Assembly (NCBI RefSeq): GCF_024494355.1
Contig: NZ_JAKNQY010000023.1
Span: 38,360 to 102,359 of the forward strand
Source of the DNA: Pseudomonas sp. Q11
Lineage (GTDB): Bacteria; Pseudomonadota; Gammaproteobacteria; Pseudomonadales; Pseudomonadaceae
DNA: 64,000 bases
Direction: 5' to 3'
Part shown: positions 35,092 to 43,738 of the stretch, piece after piece
Layout: the number at the start of each line of letters is the position of its first letter
Position numbering within the stretch: the stretch's first letter is position 1
Notes under the pieces: model-generated
The model's database searches: none
Seen by the model: only the letters and a program-made list of their open reading frames with translations
What the model was told of the DNA's origin: nothing
Position numbers and translations under genes: made by a program

Positions 35092-35520
35092 ATGGAAACG
35101 TTAACCGCGCTGAAAATCGCTCATGTCGTCGCCACGGTATTGCTCTTGGCAGGTGCCCTGGGGCTGGCCATCTGGGTCTGGCGGACACGTCGCAATGGTG
35201 ACGCCACGGCGGCCGCTCGCACACTGCAACGCCCTGGGGTGTTTGTCTGGCTGGTGATGGCCCTGGCGCTGGTGAGCTTGCCATTCACAGGATGGTGGAT
35301 GGTGCATCAGATCGGCTGGCCGCTGGGGCAGACCTGGTTGCTGGCCTCCAGTGTGCTCTACACCGCGGCGGCGCTGGCGGGGTTCTGGTTATTGGTGCGG
35401 TTGAATAAACTGCGCAAGGCGCCGACAGCAGGCAATGGGAAATTTACCTTGGCTTTGGCGCTGTTCAGTTTTGTCTGCTTTATCGCCATTGCGGGGTTGA
35501 TGGGGGCCAAGCCGGTTTAA
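35092..35520 (+). CDS. DUF2269 family membrane protein
   Basis: The 142-residue protein has about four membrane segments (AHVVATVLLLAGALGLAIWV; FVWLVMALALVSLPFTGWWM; WLLASSVLYTAAALAGFWLL; FTLALALFSFVCFIAIAGLM). This size and layout match the DUF2269 inner-membrane proteins. CAAGGAAAT precedes the ATG. It may be transcribed with ilvA. No residue pattern suggests a substrate. Confidence 0.75.
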   Translation: METLTALKIAHVVATVLLLAGALGLAIWVWRTRRNGDATAAARTLQRPGVFVWLVMALALVSLPFTGWWMVHQIGWPLGQTWLLASSVLYTAAALAGFWLLVRLNKLRKAPTAGNGKFTLALALFSFVCFIAIAGLMGAKPV

Positions 35521-35528
35521 TACACAGT

Positions 35529-35668
35529 CTGTGGGAGCAAGGCTTGCCCGCGATGGCTGTGGGAGCAAAGCTTGCTCGCGATTGGCATCCGTACCTTTGC
35601 ATCGCGTAAAGCCCATCGCGGGCAAGCCTTGCTCCCACAGCTATCGCGAGCAAGCTCTGCTCCCACAG
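35529..35668. repeat. Interleaved double REP pair
   Basis: Four REP units occur in order A, B, A', B': A GGAGCAAGGCTTGCCCGCGA (35529-35556), B GGAGCAAAGCTTGCTCGCGA (35557-35584), A' (35612-35640) and B' (35641-35668). The last unit ends one base before the stop codon of the HAD gene. Confidence 0.85.
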
Positions 35669-36325
35669 TCAACTGCGCAACGAAATCACCGGCCACCCAC
35701 GTTTCTGCGCCTCGGCCCGCAGATTCGGATCCGGGTCTACAGCTACCGGGTGGGTCACCACTTCCAGCAGCGACAGGTCATTCATCGAGTCACTGTAGAA
35801 GTAACTGCCATCCAGTGAATACCCGGTCTCTTCCAGCCAACGGTTCAGCCTGGTCACCTTGCCCTCGCGAAAACACGGGATATCGGTACTGCGCCCGCTA
35901 TAACGCCCGTCGATCATTTCGCACTCGGTAGCGATCAGGGTTTCGACGCCCAGGCGCTCGGCGATCGGTCCGGTGACGAAGCGATTGGTAGCGGTGATAA
36001 TCACCAGCTTGTCGCCGGCGTCACGGTGTTTGCTCAACAGCTCGATTGCCTGGGGCAACACAATCGGCTCGATGCAGTCGCGCATATAGTCCAGATGCCA
36101 CTGTGCCAGCACCTCCATCTCCGTGCGGCCAAGAATTTCCAGGCAAAAATTCAGGTACTCGGCGTTGTCGAGCTTGCCGGCCAGGTAATCCTGATAGAAC
36201 TCGTCATTACGCGCCTTATACGTAACGGCGTCGAGGAAGCCGCGCTCACACAGGTAATCACCCCAGGCGTGGTCGCTGTCGCCGCCCAGCAAGGTGTTGT
36301 CCAAGTCGAATAAAGCCAGCCGCAT
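35669..36325 (-). CDS. HAD-IB family phosphatase
   Basis: The 218-residue protein has all HAD motifs: LFDLDNTLLGGDSDH (nucleophile Asp, general acid Asp), LVIITATNRFVTGPIAE (motif II), the Lys region CFREGKVTRLNRWLE and the acidic motif YFYSDSMNDLSLLEVV. It is close to phosphoserine phosphatase-like (SerB-type) enzymes. The equivalent gene next to rppH in P. aeruginosa (PA0335, from memory) has been reported as a histidinol-phosphate phosphatase, so a role in histidine synthesis is plausible but not shown by this sequence. It is divergent from rppH. Confidence 0.85.
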   Translation of the reverse strand: MRLALFDLDNTLLGGDSDHAWGDYLCERGFLDAVTYKARNDEFYQDYLAGKLDNAEYLNFCLEILGRTEMEVLAQWHLDYMRDCIEPIVLPQAIELLSKHRDAGDKLVIITATNRFVTGPIAERLGVETLIATECEMIDGRYSGRSTDIPCFREGKVTRLNRWLEETGYSLDGSYFYSDSMNDLSLLEVVTHPVAVDPDPNLRAEAQKRGWPVISLRS

Positions 36326-36468
36326 TGCAGTTACTCGCTGAAGAATTTGAAGAAAGGCGTCCAGAATACGGACTTTTCACAAGAGTGCACATAAGGTAGG
36401 CGGGCTCGTTGCTGCTTTCACAACCTTTGTGGAACAATGCGGCGACATGCGTTTGCGAGGTTGTTGCC

Positions 36469-36948
36469 GTGATCGATCCCGATGGTTTCCGACCCAATGT
36501 GGGGATCATTCTTACGAATGATGCAGGGCAGGTGCTATGGGCTCGCCGTATCAATCAAGACGCCTGGCAGTTTCCCCAGGGTGGGATCAACCCCCAGGAG
36601 ACGCCTGAAGAGGCCTTGTACCGCGAGTTGAACGAAGAAGTGGGGCTTGAACGAGAAGATGTCGAAATACTCGCCTGCACCCGGGGCTGGTTGCGCTATC
36701 GTTTGCCGCAACGCCTGGTCAGGACGCACAGCCAACCGCTGTGCATCGGCCAGAAGCAGAAATGGTTTCTCCTGCGCCTGATCTCCAACGAGCAGCGGGT
36801 GCGGATGGATTTGACCGGTAAACCGGAGTTCGATGGCTGGCGCTGGGTCAGTTATTGGTATCCGTTGGGCCAGGTGGTGACATTCAAGCGCGAGGTGTAC
36901 CGACGCGCCCTCAAAGAGCTTGCCCCGCGCCTGCTGACGCGCGACTGA
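36469..36948 (+). CDS. rppH: RNA pyrophosphohydrolase
   Basis: The 159-residue Nudix enzyme removes pyrophosphate from the 5' end of mRNA and so opens it to RNase E decay. The Nudix box is complete: GGINPQETPEEALYRELNEE followed by VG. It begins with IDPDGFRPNVGIILTND as in all RppH proteins. The start is GTG at 36469, because family members begin there and CGAGG lies 9 nt upstream; the frame is open to 36409 but with no family similarity. ptsP follows 22 bp downstream, a conserved pair. Confidence 0.96.
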   Translation: MIDPDGFRPNVGIILTNDAGQVLWARRINQDAWQFPQGGINPQETPEEALYRELNEEVGLEREDVEILACTRGWLRYRLPQRLVRTHSQPLCIGQKQKWFLLRLISNEQRVRMDLTGKPEFDGWRWVSYWYPLGQVVTFKREVYRRALKELAPRLLTRD

Positions 36949-36970
36949 CGACGGAGTTCGACCCCGAGCC

Positions 36971-39250
36971 ATGCTCAATACGCTGCGCAAGATCGTCCAG
37001 GAAGTTAACTCCGCCAAGGATCTCAAGGCGGCGTTGGGGATTATTGTATTGCGCGTCAAAGAGGCCATGGGCAGCCAGGTCTGCTCGGTCTATCTGCTGG
37101 ACCCCGAGACCAACCGTTTTGTGCTGATGGCCACCGAGGGCTTGAACAAGCGCTCGATCGGCAAGGTCAGCATGGCGCCCAATGAAGGGCTGGTCGGCCT
37201 GGTCGGCACGCGCGAAGAACCCCTGAACCTCGAAAACGCCGCGGACCACCCGCGCTATCGCTATTTTGCCGAGACCGGCGAAGAGCGCTATGCCTCGTTC
37301 CTCGGGGCGCCGATCATCCACCACCGCCGAGTCGTCGGCGTGCTGGTCATCCAGCAAAAGGAGCGTCGCCAGTTCGATGAAGGTGAAGAAGCCTTCCTCG
37401 TGACCATGAGCGCGCAATTGGCCGGGGTTATCGCCCACGCCGAAGCCACCGGCTCGATCAGCGGCCTGGGACGCCAGGGCAAGGGCATCCAGGAAGCCAA
37501 GTTTGTCGGCGTGCCAGGTTCACCAGGCGCGGCAGTGGGTACGGCGGTGGTCATGTTGCCGCCCGCCGACCTGGACGTGGTGCCGGACAAGACCATCGTC
37601 GACATCCCCGCCGAATTGGGCCTGTTCAAGACGGCCATCGAGGGCGTGCGGGCCGACATGCGTGCCCTGTCGGCCAAACTGGCGACACAGCTGCGCCCTG
37701 AAGAGCGCGCGCTGTTCGACGTTTACCTGATGATGCTCGACGACGCCTCCCTGGGCAGCGAGGTGACCACGGTCATCAAGACCGGTCAGTGGGCCCAGGG
37801 TGCGTTGCGCCAGGTGGTGACCGACCACGTCAACCGTTTCGAACTGATGGACGACGCCTACCTGCGCGAGCGCGCCTCCGACGTCAAGGACCTCGGCCGC
37901 CGGCTGCTGGCCTACTTGCAGCAGGAACGTCAACAGACCCTGGTCTACCCCGATAACACCATCCTGATCAGCGAAGAACTGACCCCGGCCATGCTCGGCG
38001 AGGTGCCTGAAGGCAAGCTGGCGGGGCTGGTCTCGGTATTGGGCTCGGGCAACTCCCACGTCGCGATCCTGGCTCGTGCCATGGGCATTCCGACGGTCAT
38101 GGGCGTAGTGGACCTGCCGTATTCAAAGGTCGACGGCATCCAGATGATCGTCGACGGCTACCACGGCGAGGTCTACACCAACCCCACCGAATTGCTGCGC
38201 AAGCAGTTTGCCGATGTGGTGGAAGAAGAAAAGCAACTGTCCCTGGGCCTGGATGCGTTGCGGGACTTGCCGTGCGTGACCCTCGACGGCCACCGCATGC
38301 CGCTGTGGGTCAACACCGGCCTGCTGGCTGACGTGGCCCGGGCGCAGAAGCGCGGCGCCGAGGGCGTGGGCCTGTACCGCACCGAAGTGCCCTTCATGAT
38401 CAACCAGCGCTTCCCCAGCGAAAAGGAACAGCTGGCGATCTATCGCGAACAATTGGCCGCATTCCACCCGCAACCGGTGACCATGCGCAGCCTGGACATC
38501 GGCGGGGACAAATCCCTGTCCTACTTCCCCATCAAGGAAGACAACCCCTTCCTTGGCTGGCGCGGGATACGCGTGACGCTGGACCACCCGGAAATCTTCC
38601 TGGTCCAGGCCCGCGCCATGCTCAAGGCCAGCGAAGGCCTGAATAACCTGCGCATCCTGCTGCCGATGATTTCCGGCACCCATGAGCTGGAAGAAGCCTT
38701 GCACCTGATCCACCGGGCCTGGGGCGAAGTACGCGACGAAGGCACCGACGTGCCAATGCCGCCGGTCGGCGTGATGATCGAGATTCCGGCAGCCGTGTAC
38801 CAGACCAAGGAACTGGCGCGGCAAGTGGACTTCCTGTCGGTCGGCTCCAACGACCTGACCCAATACCTGCTGGCCGTGGACCGCAACAACCCGCGGGTCG
38901 CCGACCTGTACGACTATCTGCACCCGGCGGTGCTGCAAGCCCTGCAGAACGTGGTTCGCGATGCCCATGCCGAAGGCAAGCCGGTGAGCATCTGCGGCGA
39001 AATGGCGGGTGACCCGGCTGCGGCGGTGCTGCTGATGGCGATGGGTTTTGATAGCTTGTCGATGAACGCCACCAACCTGCCGAAAGTGAAGTGGATGCTG
39101 CGTCAGATCAACCTCAGCAAGGCCCAGGAGCTGTTGGCCGAAGTGATGACGATCGACAATCCGCAGGTGATCCACAGCTCCCTGCAACTGGCGCTGAAGA
39201 ACCTTGGGTTGGCGCGGATGATCAATCCGGCTTCGAACAAAACACTCTGA
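36971..39250 (+). CDS. ptsP: Phosphoenolpyruvate--protein phosphotransferase, nitrogen PTS (EI-Ntr)
   Basis: The 759-residue protein starts the nitrogen phosphotransferase chain (EI-Ntr to NPr to EIIA-Ntr). An N-terminal GAF domain (about residues 15-160, with GSQVCSVYLLDPETNRFVLM) is followed by an enzyme I region. The phosphorylated His lies in VLGSGNSHVAILARAMGIPT, and SLDIGGDKSLSYFP and the catalytic Cys in PVSICGEMAGDPA are present. In Azotobacter and E. coli the GAF domain responds to glutamine and 2-oxoglutarate. It shares an operon with rppH. The gene is full length and looks functional. Confidence 0.97.
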   Translation: MLNTLRKIVQEVNSAKDLKAALGIIVLRVKEAMGSQVCSVYLLDPETNRFVLMATEGLNKRSIGKVSMAPNEGLVGLVGTREEPLNLENAADHPRYRYFAETGEERYASFLGAPIIHHRRVVGVLVIQQKERRQFDEGEEAFLVTMSAQLAGVIAHAEATGSISGLGRQGKGIQEAKFVGVPGSPGAAVGTAVVMLPPADLDVVPDKTIVDIPAELGLFKTAIEGVRADMRALSAKLATQLRPEERALFDVYLMMLDDASLGSEVTTVIKTGQWAQGALRQVVTDHVNRFELMDDAYLRERASDVKDLGRRLLAYLQQERQQTLVYPDNTILISEELTPAMLGEVPEGKLAGLVSVLGSGNSHVAILARAMGIPTVMGVVDLPYSKVDGIQMIVDGYHGEVYTNPTELLRKQFADVVEEEKQLSLGLDALRDLPCVTLDGHRMPLWVNTGLLADVARAQKRGAEGVGLYRTEVPFMINQRFPSEKEQLAIYREQLAAFHPQPVTMRSLDIGGDKSLSYFPIKEDNPFLGWRGIRVTLDHPEIFLVQARAMLKASEGLNNLRILLPMISGTHELEEALHLIHRAWGEVRDEGTDVPMPPVGVMIEIPAAVYQTKELARQVDFLSVGSNDLTQYLLAVDRNNPRVADLYDYLHPAVLQALQNVVRDAHAEGKPVSICGEMAGDPAAAVLLMAMGFDSLSMNATNLPKVKWMLRQINLSKAQELLAEVMTIDNPQVIHSSLQLALKNLGLARMINPASNKTL

Positions 39251-39263
39251 ATCTGTAGCGACC

Positions 39264-39360
39264 CCATCGCGAGCAGGCTCGCTCCCACAGGGGATCTCGG
39301 TTGTTCACAACGTTTGTGGCCACCGGATATCTACTGTGGGAGCGAGCCTGCTCGCGATGG
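39264..39360. repeat. REP-type inverted pair between ptsP and the NRDE gene
   Basis: Units of the GAGCGAGCCTGCTCGCGAT family lie at 39264-39290 (inverse) and 39334-39360 (direct), 27 bp each and perfectly complementary, 43 bp apart. Orientation is tail-to-tail relative to most other pairs in this window. Confidence 0.85.
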
Positions 39361-39382
39361 CGCCAGAAATGACAGCGCAAAA

Positions 39383-40129
39383 TTACACCTTGAACTCCAC
39401 CTCCCCCAAATGCCCCCCAAGCGGCCCATAACTGCGCTCGACCAAATGCCGCGTCCCGTCGGCATGGACAATCAGCGCTGTACTCGCTCGCGTCCCGTAA
39501 GCGGGGCTGGCGATGAACACACTCGACAACAGTGTCTCGGTCGCCAGTCCCACGCCGGTGTCCGGCAGTTCGGCGACCGGGGCAGGCTGCGGGTCGTTCA
39601 GCAGCGCCAACAGGGCCTGGGGCTGCGGATCGTCCAGTACCTCCCCCAGCGCCGCCCGGGCCTTGAGCAGCTTGGGCCATGGCGTGTTCAGCCCGGCGTT
39701 CGACAAGCCGTAGACACCTTCGGCCAGCCGCTGCGGGCGGGCATCGCGGGCGTTGTGGTGCCACAGTTCGGTGCCGTCGCCCAACAGCAAGTTGAACCCG
39801 CCGTACTCACCGGCAAGGGGCACCACTTCGCTCAGATAATCGGCAATTGAACTCTTTCCGCTCAGAAATCGCGCCACCAACTCGCCCCGGGACCTGAAGC
39901 CGGGCGATTGTCCCGGGTCGCGAATGTTGGTCAGGGCAGCAAAACGGCCATCGGCACCGACGCCAAGCCAGGTGCCACCGGCCTCCAGATCGCGACCGGC
40001 ATGGACATCAGGGGCGTCAGGCCATTGCGCCAGGGGCAAGGTCGGACGCGCGTAGAACTCGTCGCGGTTGGCCGCCACGATCAGCGGCCGGGCGTGGCCG
40101 GGTCGCCAGGCAAATACGATCAGGCACAT
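39383..40129 (-). CDS. NRDE family protein
   Basis: The 248-residue protein begins CLIVFAWRPGHARPLIVAAN followed by RDEFY, which gives the NRDE motif and a Cys at residue 2, suggestive of an N-terminal nucleophile fold after removal of Met. The rest (GGTWLGVGADGRFAALTNIR, TYGTRASTAL-like end) matches the family linked to the eukaryotic TANGO2 protein. The biochemical role in bacteria is not settled; haem handling has been proposed for relatives. It is monocistronic and convergent with ptsP. Confidence 0.88.
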   Translation of the reverse strand: MCLIVFAWRPGHARPLIVAANRDEFYARPTLPLAQWPDAPDVHAGRDLEAGGTWLGVGADGRFAALTNIRDPGQSPGFRSRGELVARFLSGKSSIADYLSEVVPLAGEYGGFNLLLGDGTELWHHNARDARPQRLAEGVYGLSNAGLNTPWPKLLKARAALGEVLDDPQPQALLALLNDPQPAPVAELPDTGVGLATETLLSSVFIASPAYGTRASTALIVHADGTRHLVERSYGPLGGHLGEVEFKV

Positions 40130-40281
40130 CAGATAGTCCCATTAAAAATAAAGCCGAGCACAGCTGTTGTGGGTTTCACTCTACCCAGACATCGCCCCGG
40201 CATCCATCGCCTTGAGTGGAGCCCAGGGCCATGGATCCGTTACCATGCCGCTCTTGTTTCTAGGATGGGCGAGGGACGCTG

Positions 40282-41064
40282 GTGGAATTTGTGCTCTATC
40301 TGCTGCTCGGCGCCTGTGCCGGCGTGCTGGCCGGACTGTTCGGCGTGGGCGGCGGGATCATCATCGTCCCGGTGCTGGTGTTCAGTTTTACCTTGCAGGG
40401 CTTCGACCCACTGGTGTTGACACACCTGGCGGTCGGCACGTCCCTGGCATCGATCATCTTCACGTCGGTCAATGCCGTGCGCGAGCACCAGCGTAAAGGC
40501 GCGGTGCGCTGGCCGATTTTTGCCTGGATGACCGTAGGCATCCTGATCGGTGCCGGTTTCGGTGCCGTCACTGCCGAAGCGATTTCCGGCCCGAACCTGC
40601 AAAAAATCATCGGCGTGTTCGCCTTGGTCGTCGCCGTACAACTGGCCCTGGACTTCAAGCCCAAGGCCAGCCGCATGGTGCCGGGTAAGGCCGGGCTGAC
40701 CATGGCAGGTACGGTGATCGGCTGGGCCTCGGCGATTTTCGGCATCGGCGGTGGTTCGCTGACCGTGCCGTTCCTGACCTGGCGCAGCGTGCCGATGCAA
40801 CAGGCGGTGGCAACTTCATCGGCCTGCGGTTTACCGATTGCCCTGGTCAGTGCATTAAGTTTCATGATTCTGGGCTGGCAAGATCCGCTGTTGCCGGCCC
40901 ATAGTCTCGGTTTTGTTTATTTGCCGGCCTTGCTGGGCATCGCCCTGACGAGCATGGTCTTCGCCCGCTTCGGCGCGCGGCTGGCCCATCGCCTGTCGCC
41001 GCGCTTGCTCAAACGGCTGTTCGCCGCTTTGCTGTTCAGCGCGGGCTTGAGTTTTCTGCTCTGA
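40282..41064 (+). CDS. Sulfite exporter TauE/SafE family membrane protein
   Basis: The 260-residue protein has about eight membrane segments in two related halves, each with a GVGGG-type motif (GLFGVGGGIIIVPVLVFSF and AIFGIGGGSLTVPFLTWRS), the hallmark of the TSUP (TauE/SafE) family. These carriers export sulfite, sulfoacetate or related anions across the inner membrane. The start is GTG at 40282 with GCGAGGGA upstream. lgt follows 68 bp downstream on the same strand, an order conserved in Pseudomonas, and may share its transcript. Confidence 0.92.
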   Translation: MEFVLYLLLGACAGVLAGLFGVGGGIIIVPVLVFSFTLQGFDPLVLTHLAVGTSLASIIFTSVNAVREHQRKGAVRWPIFAWMTVGILIGAGFGAVTAEAISGPNLQKIIGVFALVVAVQLALDFKPKASRMVPGKAGLTMAGTVIGWASAIFGIGGGSLTVPFLTWRSVPMQQAVATSSACGLPIALVSALSFMILGWQDPLLPAHSLGFVYLPALLGIALTSMVFARFGARLAHRLSPRLLKRLFAALLFSAGLSFLL

Positions 41065-41132
41065 CGCAATCCTGGCTTAATCCCGAGGTGGCAGCGTCGC
41101 CCGGATATTTTTGACGTTTACGAGGAATATCA

Positions 41133-41942
41133 ATGCTGCCTTACCCGCAGATCGATCCGGTGGCCCTGGCCATCGGCCCGCTGAAAATCCACTGGTACGG
41201 CCTGATGTACCTGATCGGCATCGGCGGCGCCTGGCTGCTGGCTTCGCGCCGGCTCAACCGTTTCGATCCGACCTGGAACAAGGAAAAGCTCTCGGACCTG
41301 GTGTTCTGGCTATCCATGGGCGTGATCGTCGGCGGACGCCTCGGTTACGTCTTGTTCTACGACCTGAGCGCGTACCTGGCGAACCCGACGCTGATTTTCG
41401 AAGTCTGGAAGGGCGGCATGTCGTTCCACGGCGGGTTCATCGGCGTGATGCTGGCAGCGTTGTGGTTCGGCAAACGCAACAACAAATCGTTTTTCGAGCT
41501 GATGGACTTCGTCGCGCCAATGGTGCCAATTGGCCTGGGGGCCGGACGCATCGGCAACTTCATCAACGCCGAATTGTGGGGCAAGGCCACTGACGTGCCA
41601 TGGGCGATGGTCTTCCCGCCGTTCAGCGACCCGGCGCAGCTACCCCGTCATCCTTCGCAGCTGTACCAGTTCGCGCTCGAAGGCGTGGCCCTGTTTGCCA
41701 TCCTGTGGCTGTTCTCGCGCAAGCCACGGCCGACCATGGCGGTGTCGGGCATGTTCGCGCTGTTCTACGGGATCTTCCGTTTCATCGTTGAATTCGTCCG
41801 CGTACCAGACGCCCAACTCGGCTATCTGGCGTGGAACTGGCTGACCATGGGTCAGGTCTTGTGCCTGCCGATGATCGTCGGTGGCCTGGCACTGATCTGG
41901 CTGGCTTATCATCGTGCGCCGGCTGCGGCGGCCAAGATTTAA
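41133..41942 (+). CDS. lgt: Prolipoprotein diacylglyceryl transferase
   Basis: The 269-residue inner-membrane enzyme attaches diacylglycerol from phosphatidylglycerol to the lipobox cysteine of lipoproteins, the first step of their maturation. The Lgt signature GAGRIGNFINAELWG is present, as are the N-terminal HWYGLMYLIGIGGAWLLASR and GGMSFHGGFIGVMLA. CGAGGAA precedes the ATG. It acts on the lipoproteins encoded elsewhere in this window (the RND adaptors and the 43-residue lipoprotein). A GC-rich hairpin separates it from thyA. Confidence 0.96.
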   Translation: MLPYPQIDPVALAIGPLKIHWYGLMYLIGIGGAWLLASRRLNRFDPTWNKEKLSDLVFWLSMGVIVGGRLGYVLFYDLSAYLANPTLIFEVWKGGMSFHGGFIGVMLAALWFGKRNNKSFFELMDFVAPMVPIGLGAGRIGNFINAELWGKATDVPWAMVFPPFSDPAQLPRHPSQLYQFALEGVALFAILWLFSRKPRPTMAVSGMFALFYGIFRFIVEFVRVPDAQLGYLAWNWLTMGQVLCLPMIVGGLALIWLAYHRAPAAAAKI

Positions 41943-41946
41943 ATTC

Positions 41947-41973
41947 GAACCCCGGGGCGCTGGCCCCGGGTTC
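41947..41973 (+). terminator. GC-rich hairpin between lgt and thyA
   Basis: GAACCCCGGGGC pairs with GCCCCGGGTTC around a short loop, 5 bp past the lgt stop and 18 bp before the thyA ATG. There is no T-run, so it may weaken read-through or mask the thyA leader rather than terminate fully. Confidence 0.5.
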
Positions 41974-41990
41974 AAGGACACAGGTAACCC

Positions 41991-42962
41991 ATGAAGCAAT
42001 ATCTCGATCTGGTGGCGCACGTCATCAAGAACGGCACCAAGCAAGCCAACCGCACGGGTGTGAACACCATCAGCTTTCCCGGCGCCATGTTGCGCTATGA
42101 CCTGAAGGATGGATTCCCGGCCATCACCACCCGCAAAATGGCCTTCAAGTCGGCCATCGGCGAGATGTGCGGTTTTCTCCGTGGGGTCAACAATGCCGCC
42201 CAATTCCGTGCCCTGGGCTGCAAGGTCTGGGATCAGAACGCCAACGAAAACGCCCAATGGCTGGCCAATCCGTTTCGCCAGGGCGAAGACGACCTAGGCG
42301 AGATCTACGGCGTGCAATGGCGCAAGTGGCCGGCTTACAAGCAGATTCCTGTGAGCAACCCGGCAGCCATCGAGCAAACCCTGGCCCAGGGCTATCGGCA
42401 AATCGCCGAGGGCGAAGAAAACGGTCAGGCCTACGTGGTGCTGTACAAAGCCATCGATCAGGTTCGCCAGTGCGTCGACACCATCATCAAGGACCCGGGC
42501 AGCCGCCGGATCCTGTTCCACGGCTGGAACTGCGCCCAGCTCGATGAAATGGCCCTGCCGCCCTGCCATTTGCTCTACCAGTTCCACCCGAATGTCGAGA
42601 CCAAGGAAATCTCCCTGACCCTCTACATCCGTTCCAACGACCTGGGCCTGGGCACGCCATTCAACCTCACCGAAGGCGCCGCGCTGCTGAGCCTGATCGG
42701 CCGCCTGACCGGCTATACGCCACGCTGGTTCACCTATTTCATCGGCGACGCCCACGTCTATGAAAATCACCTGGACATGCTCAACGAACAGCTCACACGC
42801 GAGCCGTTCCCGATGCCCAAACTGGTGATTTCCGAGCGCGTGCCGGAGTTCGCCAAGACCGGCGTGTACCAGCCTGAGTGGCTGGAGCTGGTCGAACCGA
42901 GTGACTTTTCCCTCGAAGGCTACCAGCACCATGCACCGATGACGGCGCCGATGGCGGTCTAA
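41991..42962 (+). CDS. thyA: Thymidylate synthase, long form
   Basis: The 323-residue enzyme methylates dUMP to dTMP with methylene-tetrahydrofolate. The active-site cysteine lies in ALPPCHLLYQF, the phosphate-binding Arg in RRILFHGWN and YIRSNDLGLGTPFNLTEGAA, and the C-terminal APMAV closes the site. E. coli ThyA has 264 residues. Most of the extra length lies between GEIYGVQWRKWPAYK and VRQCVDTIIKDPGSRR, a known insertion zone of the family. Folate and dUMP residues appear kept, so it should be active. Confidence 0.95.
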   Translation: MKQYLDLVAHVIKNGTKQANRTGVNTISFPGAMLRYDLKDGFPAITTRKMAFKSAIGEMCGFLRGVNNAAQFRALGCKVWDQNANENAQWLANPFRQGEDDLGEIYGVQWRKWPAYKQIPVSNPAAIEQTLAQGYRQIAEGEENGQAYVVLYKAIDQVRQCVDTIIKDPGSRRILFHGWNCAQLDEMALPPCHLLYQFHPNVETKEISLTLYIRSNDLGLGTPFNLTEGAALLSLIGRLTGYTPRWFTYFIGDAHVYENHLDMLNEQLTREPFPMPKLVISERVPEFAKTGVYQPEWLELVEPSDFSLEGYQHHAPMTAPMAV

Positions 42963-42993
42963 AAGGATCTCACCAACACCCCTGTGTGCGGGC

Positions 42994-43160
42994 CTGTGGG
43001 AGCAAAGCTTGCTCGCGATGGAAACGCCTCGATCCGTCAGAAGATCGCGTTATCGTTCGTCGCGAGCAAGCTTTGCTCCCACAGATCGCACCAAGCCTTG
43101 CTCCCACAGGTCGCACCAGGCCTTGCTCCCACAGGCTCACACCATGCTTTGCTCCCACGG
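42994..43160. repeat. REP pair extended by three tandem 25-bp half-units
   Basis: An inverted REP pair (42994-43020 and 43060-43084, core GGAGCAAAGCTTGCTCGCGA) is followed by three head-to-tail copies of its right end at 43085-43109, 43110-43134 and 43135-43160. Each reads roughly CGCACCAAGCCTTGCTCCCA plus a few bases. The period is 25 bp. This is a repeat array, not a CRISPR: there are no unique spacers. Confidence 0.88.
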
Positions 43161-43205
43161 GCTCGCCCATAGGCGGCTCCGTGTATTCGGATTAGTGGCA
43201 AGGGC

Positions 43206-43652
43206 TCAATGCCCGTGACTACGCCCCACATGTGAATGCTCCACCTCCGGCGCCACCGCTCCACTCACTTCCAGGCGCTGCAAGATCCCGCATTGCTCCA
43301 GGTCCGGCCCTTCGCCGCAGCGATGGCGCAGGTCGATCAGTTGTGTCTGTAAAGCCAGCAGGCCGTCGATGCGGGCTTTGACGTGGTGGATGTGTTCGTC
43401 GATCAGCGCGTTGACGCTTTCACACTGGTCCTGCGGGCTGTCGCGCAGAGCCAGGAGGCTGCGGATTTCTTCCAGGGTCATGTCCAGGGTGCGGCAGTTG
43501 CGGATGAACGTCAGCCGCTCGGCATGGGCCTGGGTGTAGACGCGATAATTGCCGTCGCTGCGGGCTGGCTCCGGCAGCAAGCCTTCGCGCTCGTAGTAAC
43601 GAATGGTTTCGACCTGGCAGTCGGTGATTTTTGCCAGTTCTCCAATCTTCAT
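43206..43652 (-). CDS. cadR: CadR, Cd(II)/Pb(II)-responsive MerR regulator
   Basis: The 148-residue regulator has a MerR helix-turn-helix (MKIGELAKITDCQVETIRYY followed by EREGLLPEP) and a dimer helix with the metal-binding cysteines in FIRNCRTLD, SPQDQCESVN and RHRCGEGPDLEQCG. A His-rich tail (EHSHVGRSHGH) is typical of CadR in Pseudomonas. The start is the ATG at 43652. It is divergent from cadA; a 19-bp-spaced promoter with a MerR-type palindrome lies between them, so CadR is expected to activate cadA on Cd, Zn or Pb. Confidence 0.95.
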   Translation of the reverse strand: MKIGELAKITDCQVETIRYYEREGLLPEPARSDGNYRVYTQAHAERLTFIRNCRTLDMTLEEIRSLLALRDSPQDQCESVNALIDEHIHHVKARIDGLLALQTQLIDLRHRCGEGPDLEQCGILQRLEVSGAVAPEVEHSHVGRSHGH

Positions 43653-43675
43653 GGCGTTGCCTCCAAAACAGGTGC

Positions 43676-43706
43676 TTGACCCTATAGTGGCTACAGGGTC
43701 TTTACT
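43676..43706 (+). promoter_or_regulatory. cadA promoter with MerR-family operator
   Basis: TTGACC (43676-43681) and a TTTACT -10 (43701-43706) are 19 bp apart, the long spacer used by MerR-family activators. The spacer holds the near-perfect palindrome ACCCTATAG-TGG-CTACAGGGT (43679-43699), the expected CadR site. Confidence 0.88.
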
Positions 43707-43738
43707 GTGCAACAGGCACTTTTCACGGACGTAACCCG

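Noticed and set aside
43060..43160. CRISPR-like tandem repeats
   Set aside because: The 25-bp units are directly adjacent without unique spacers and match the neighbouring REP element; no cas genes are present.
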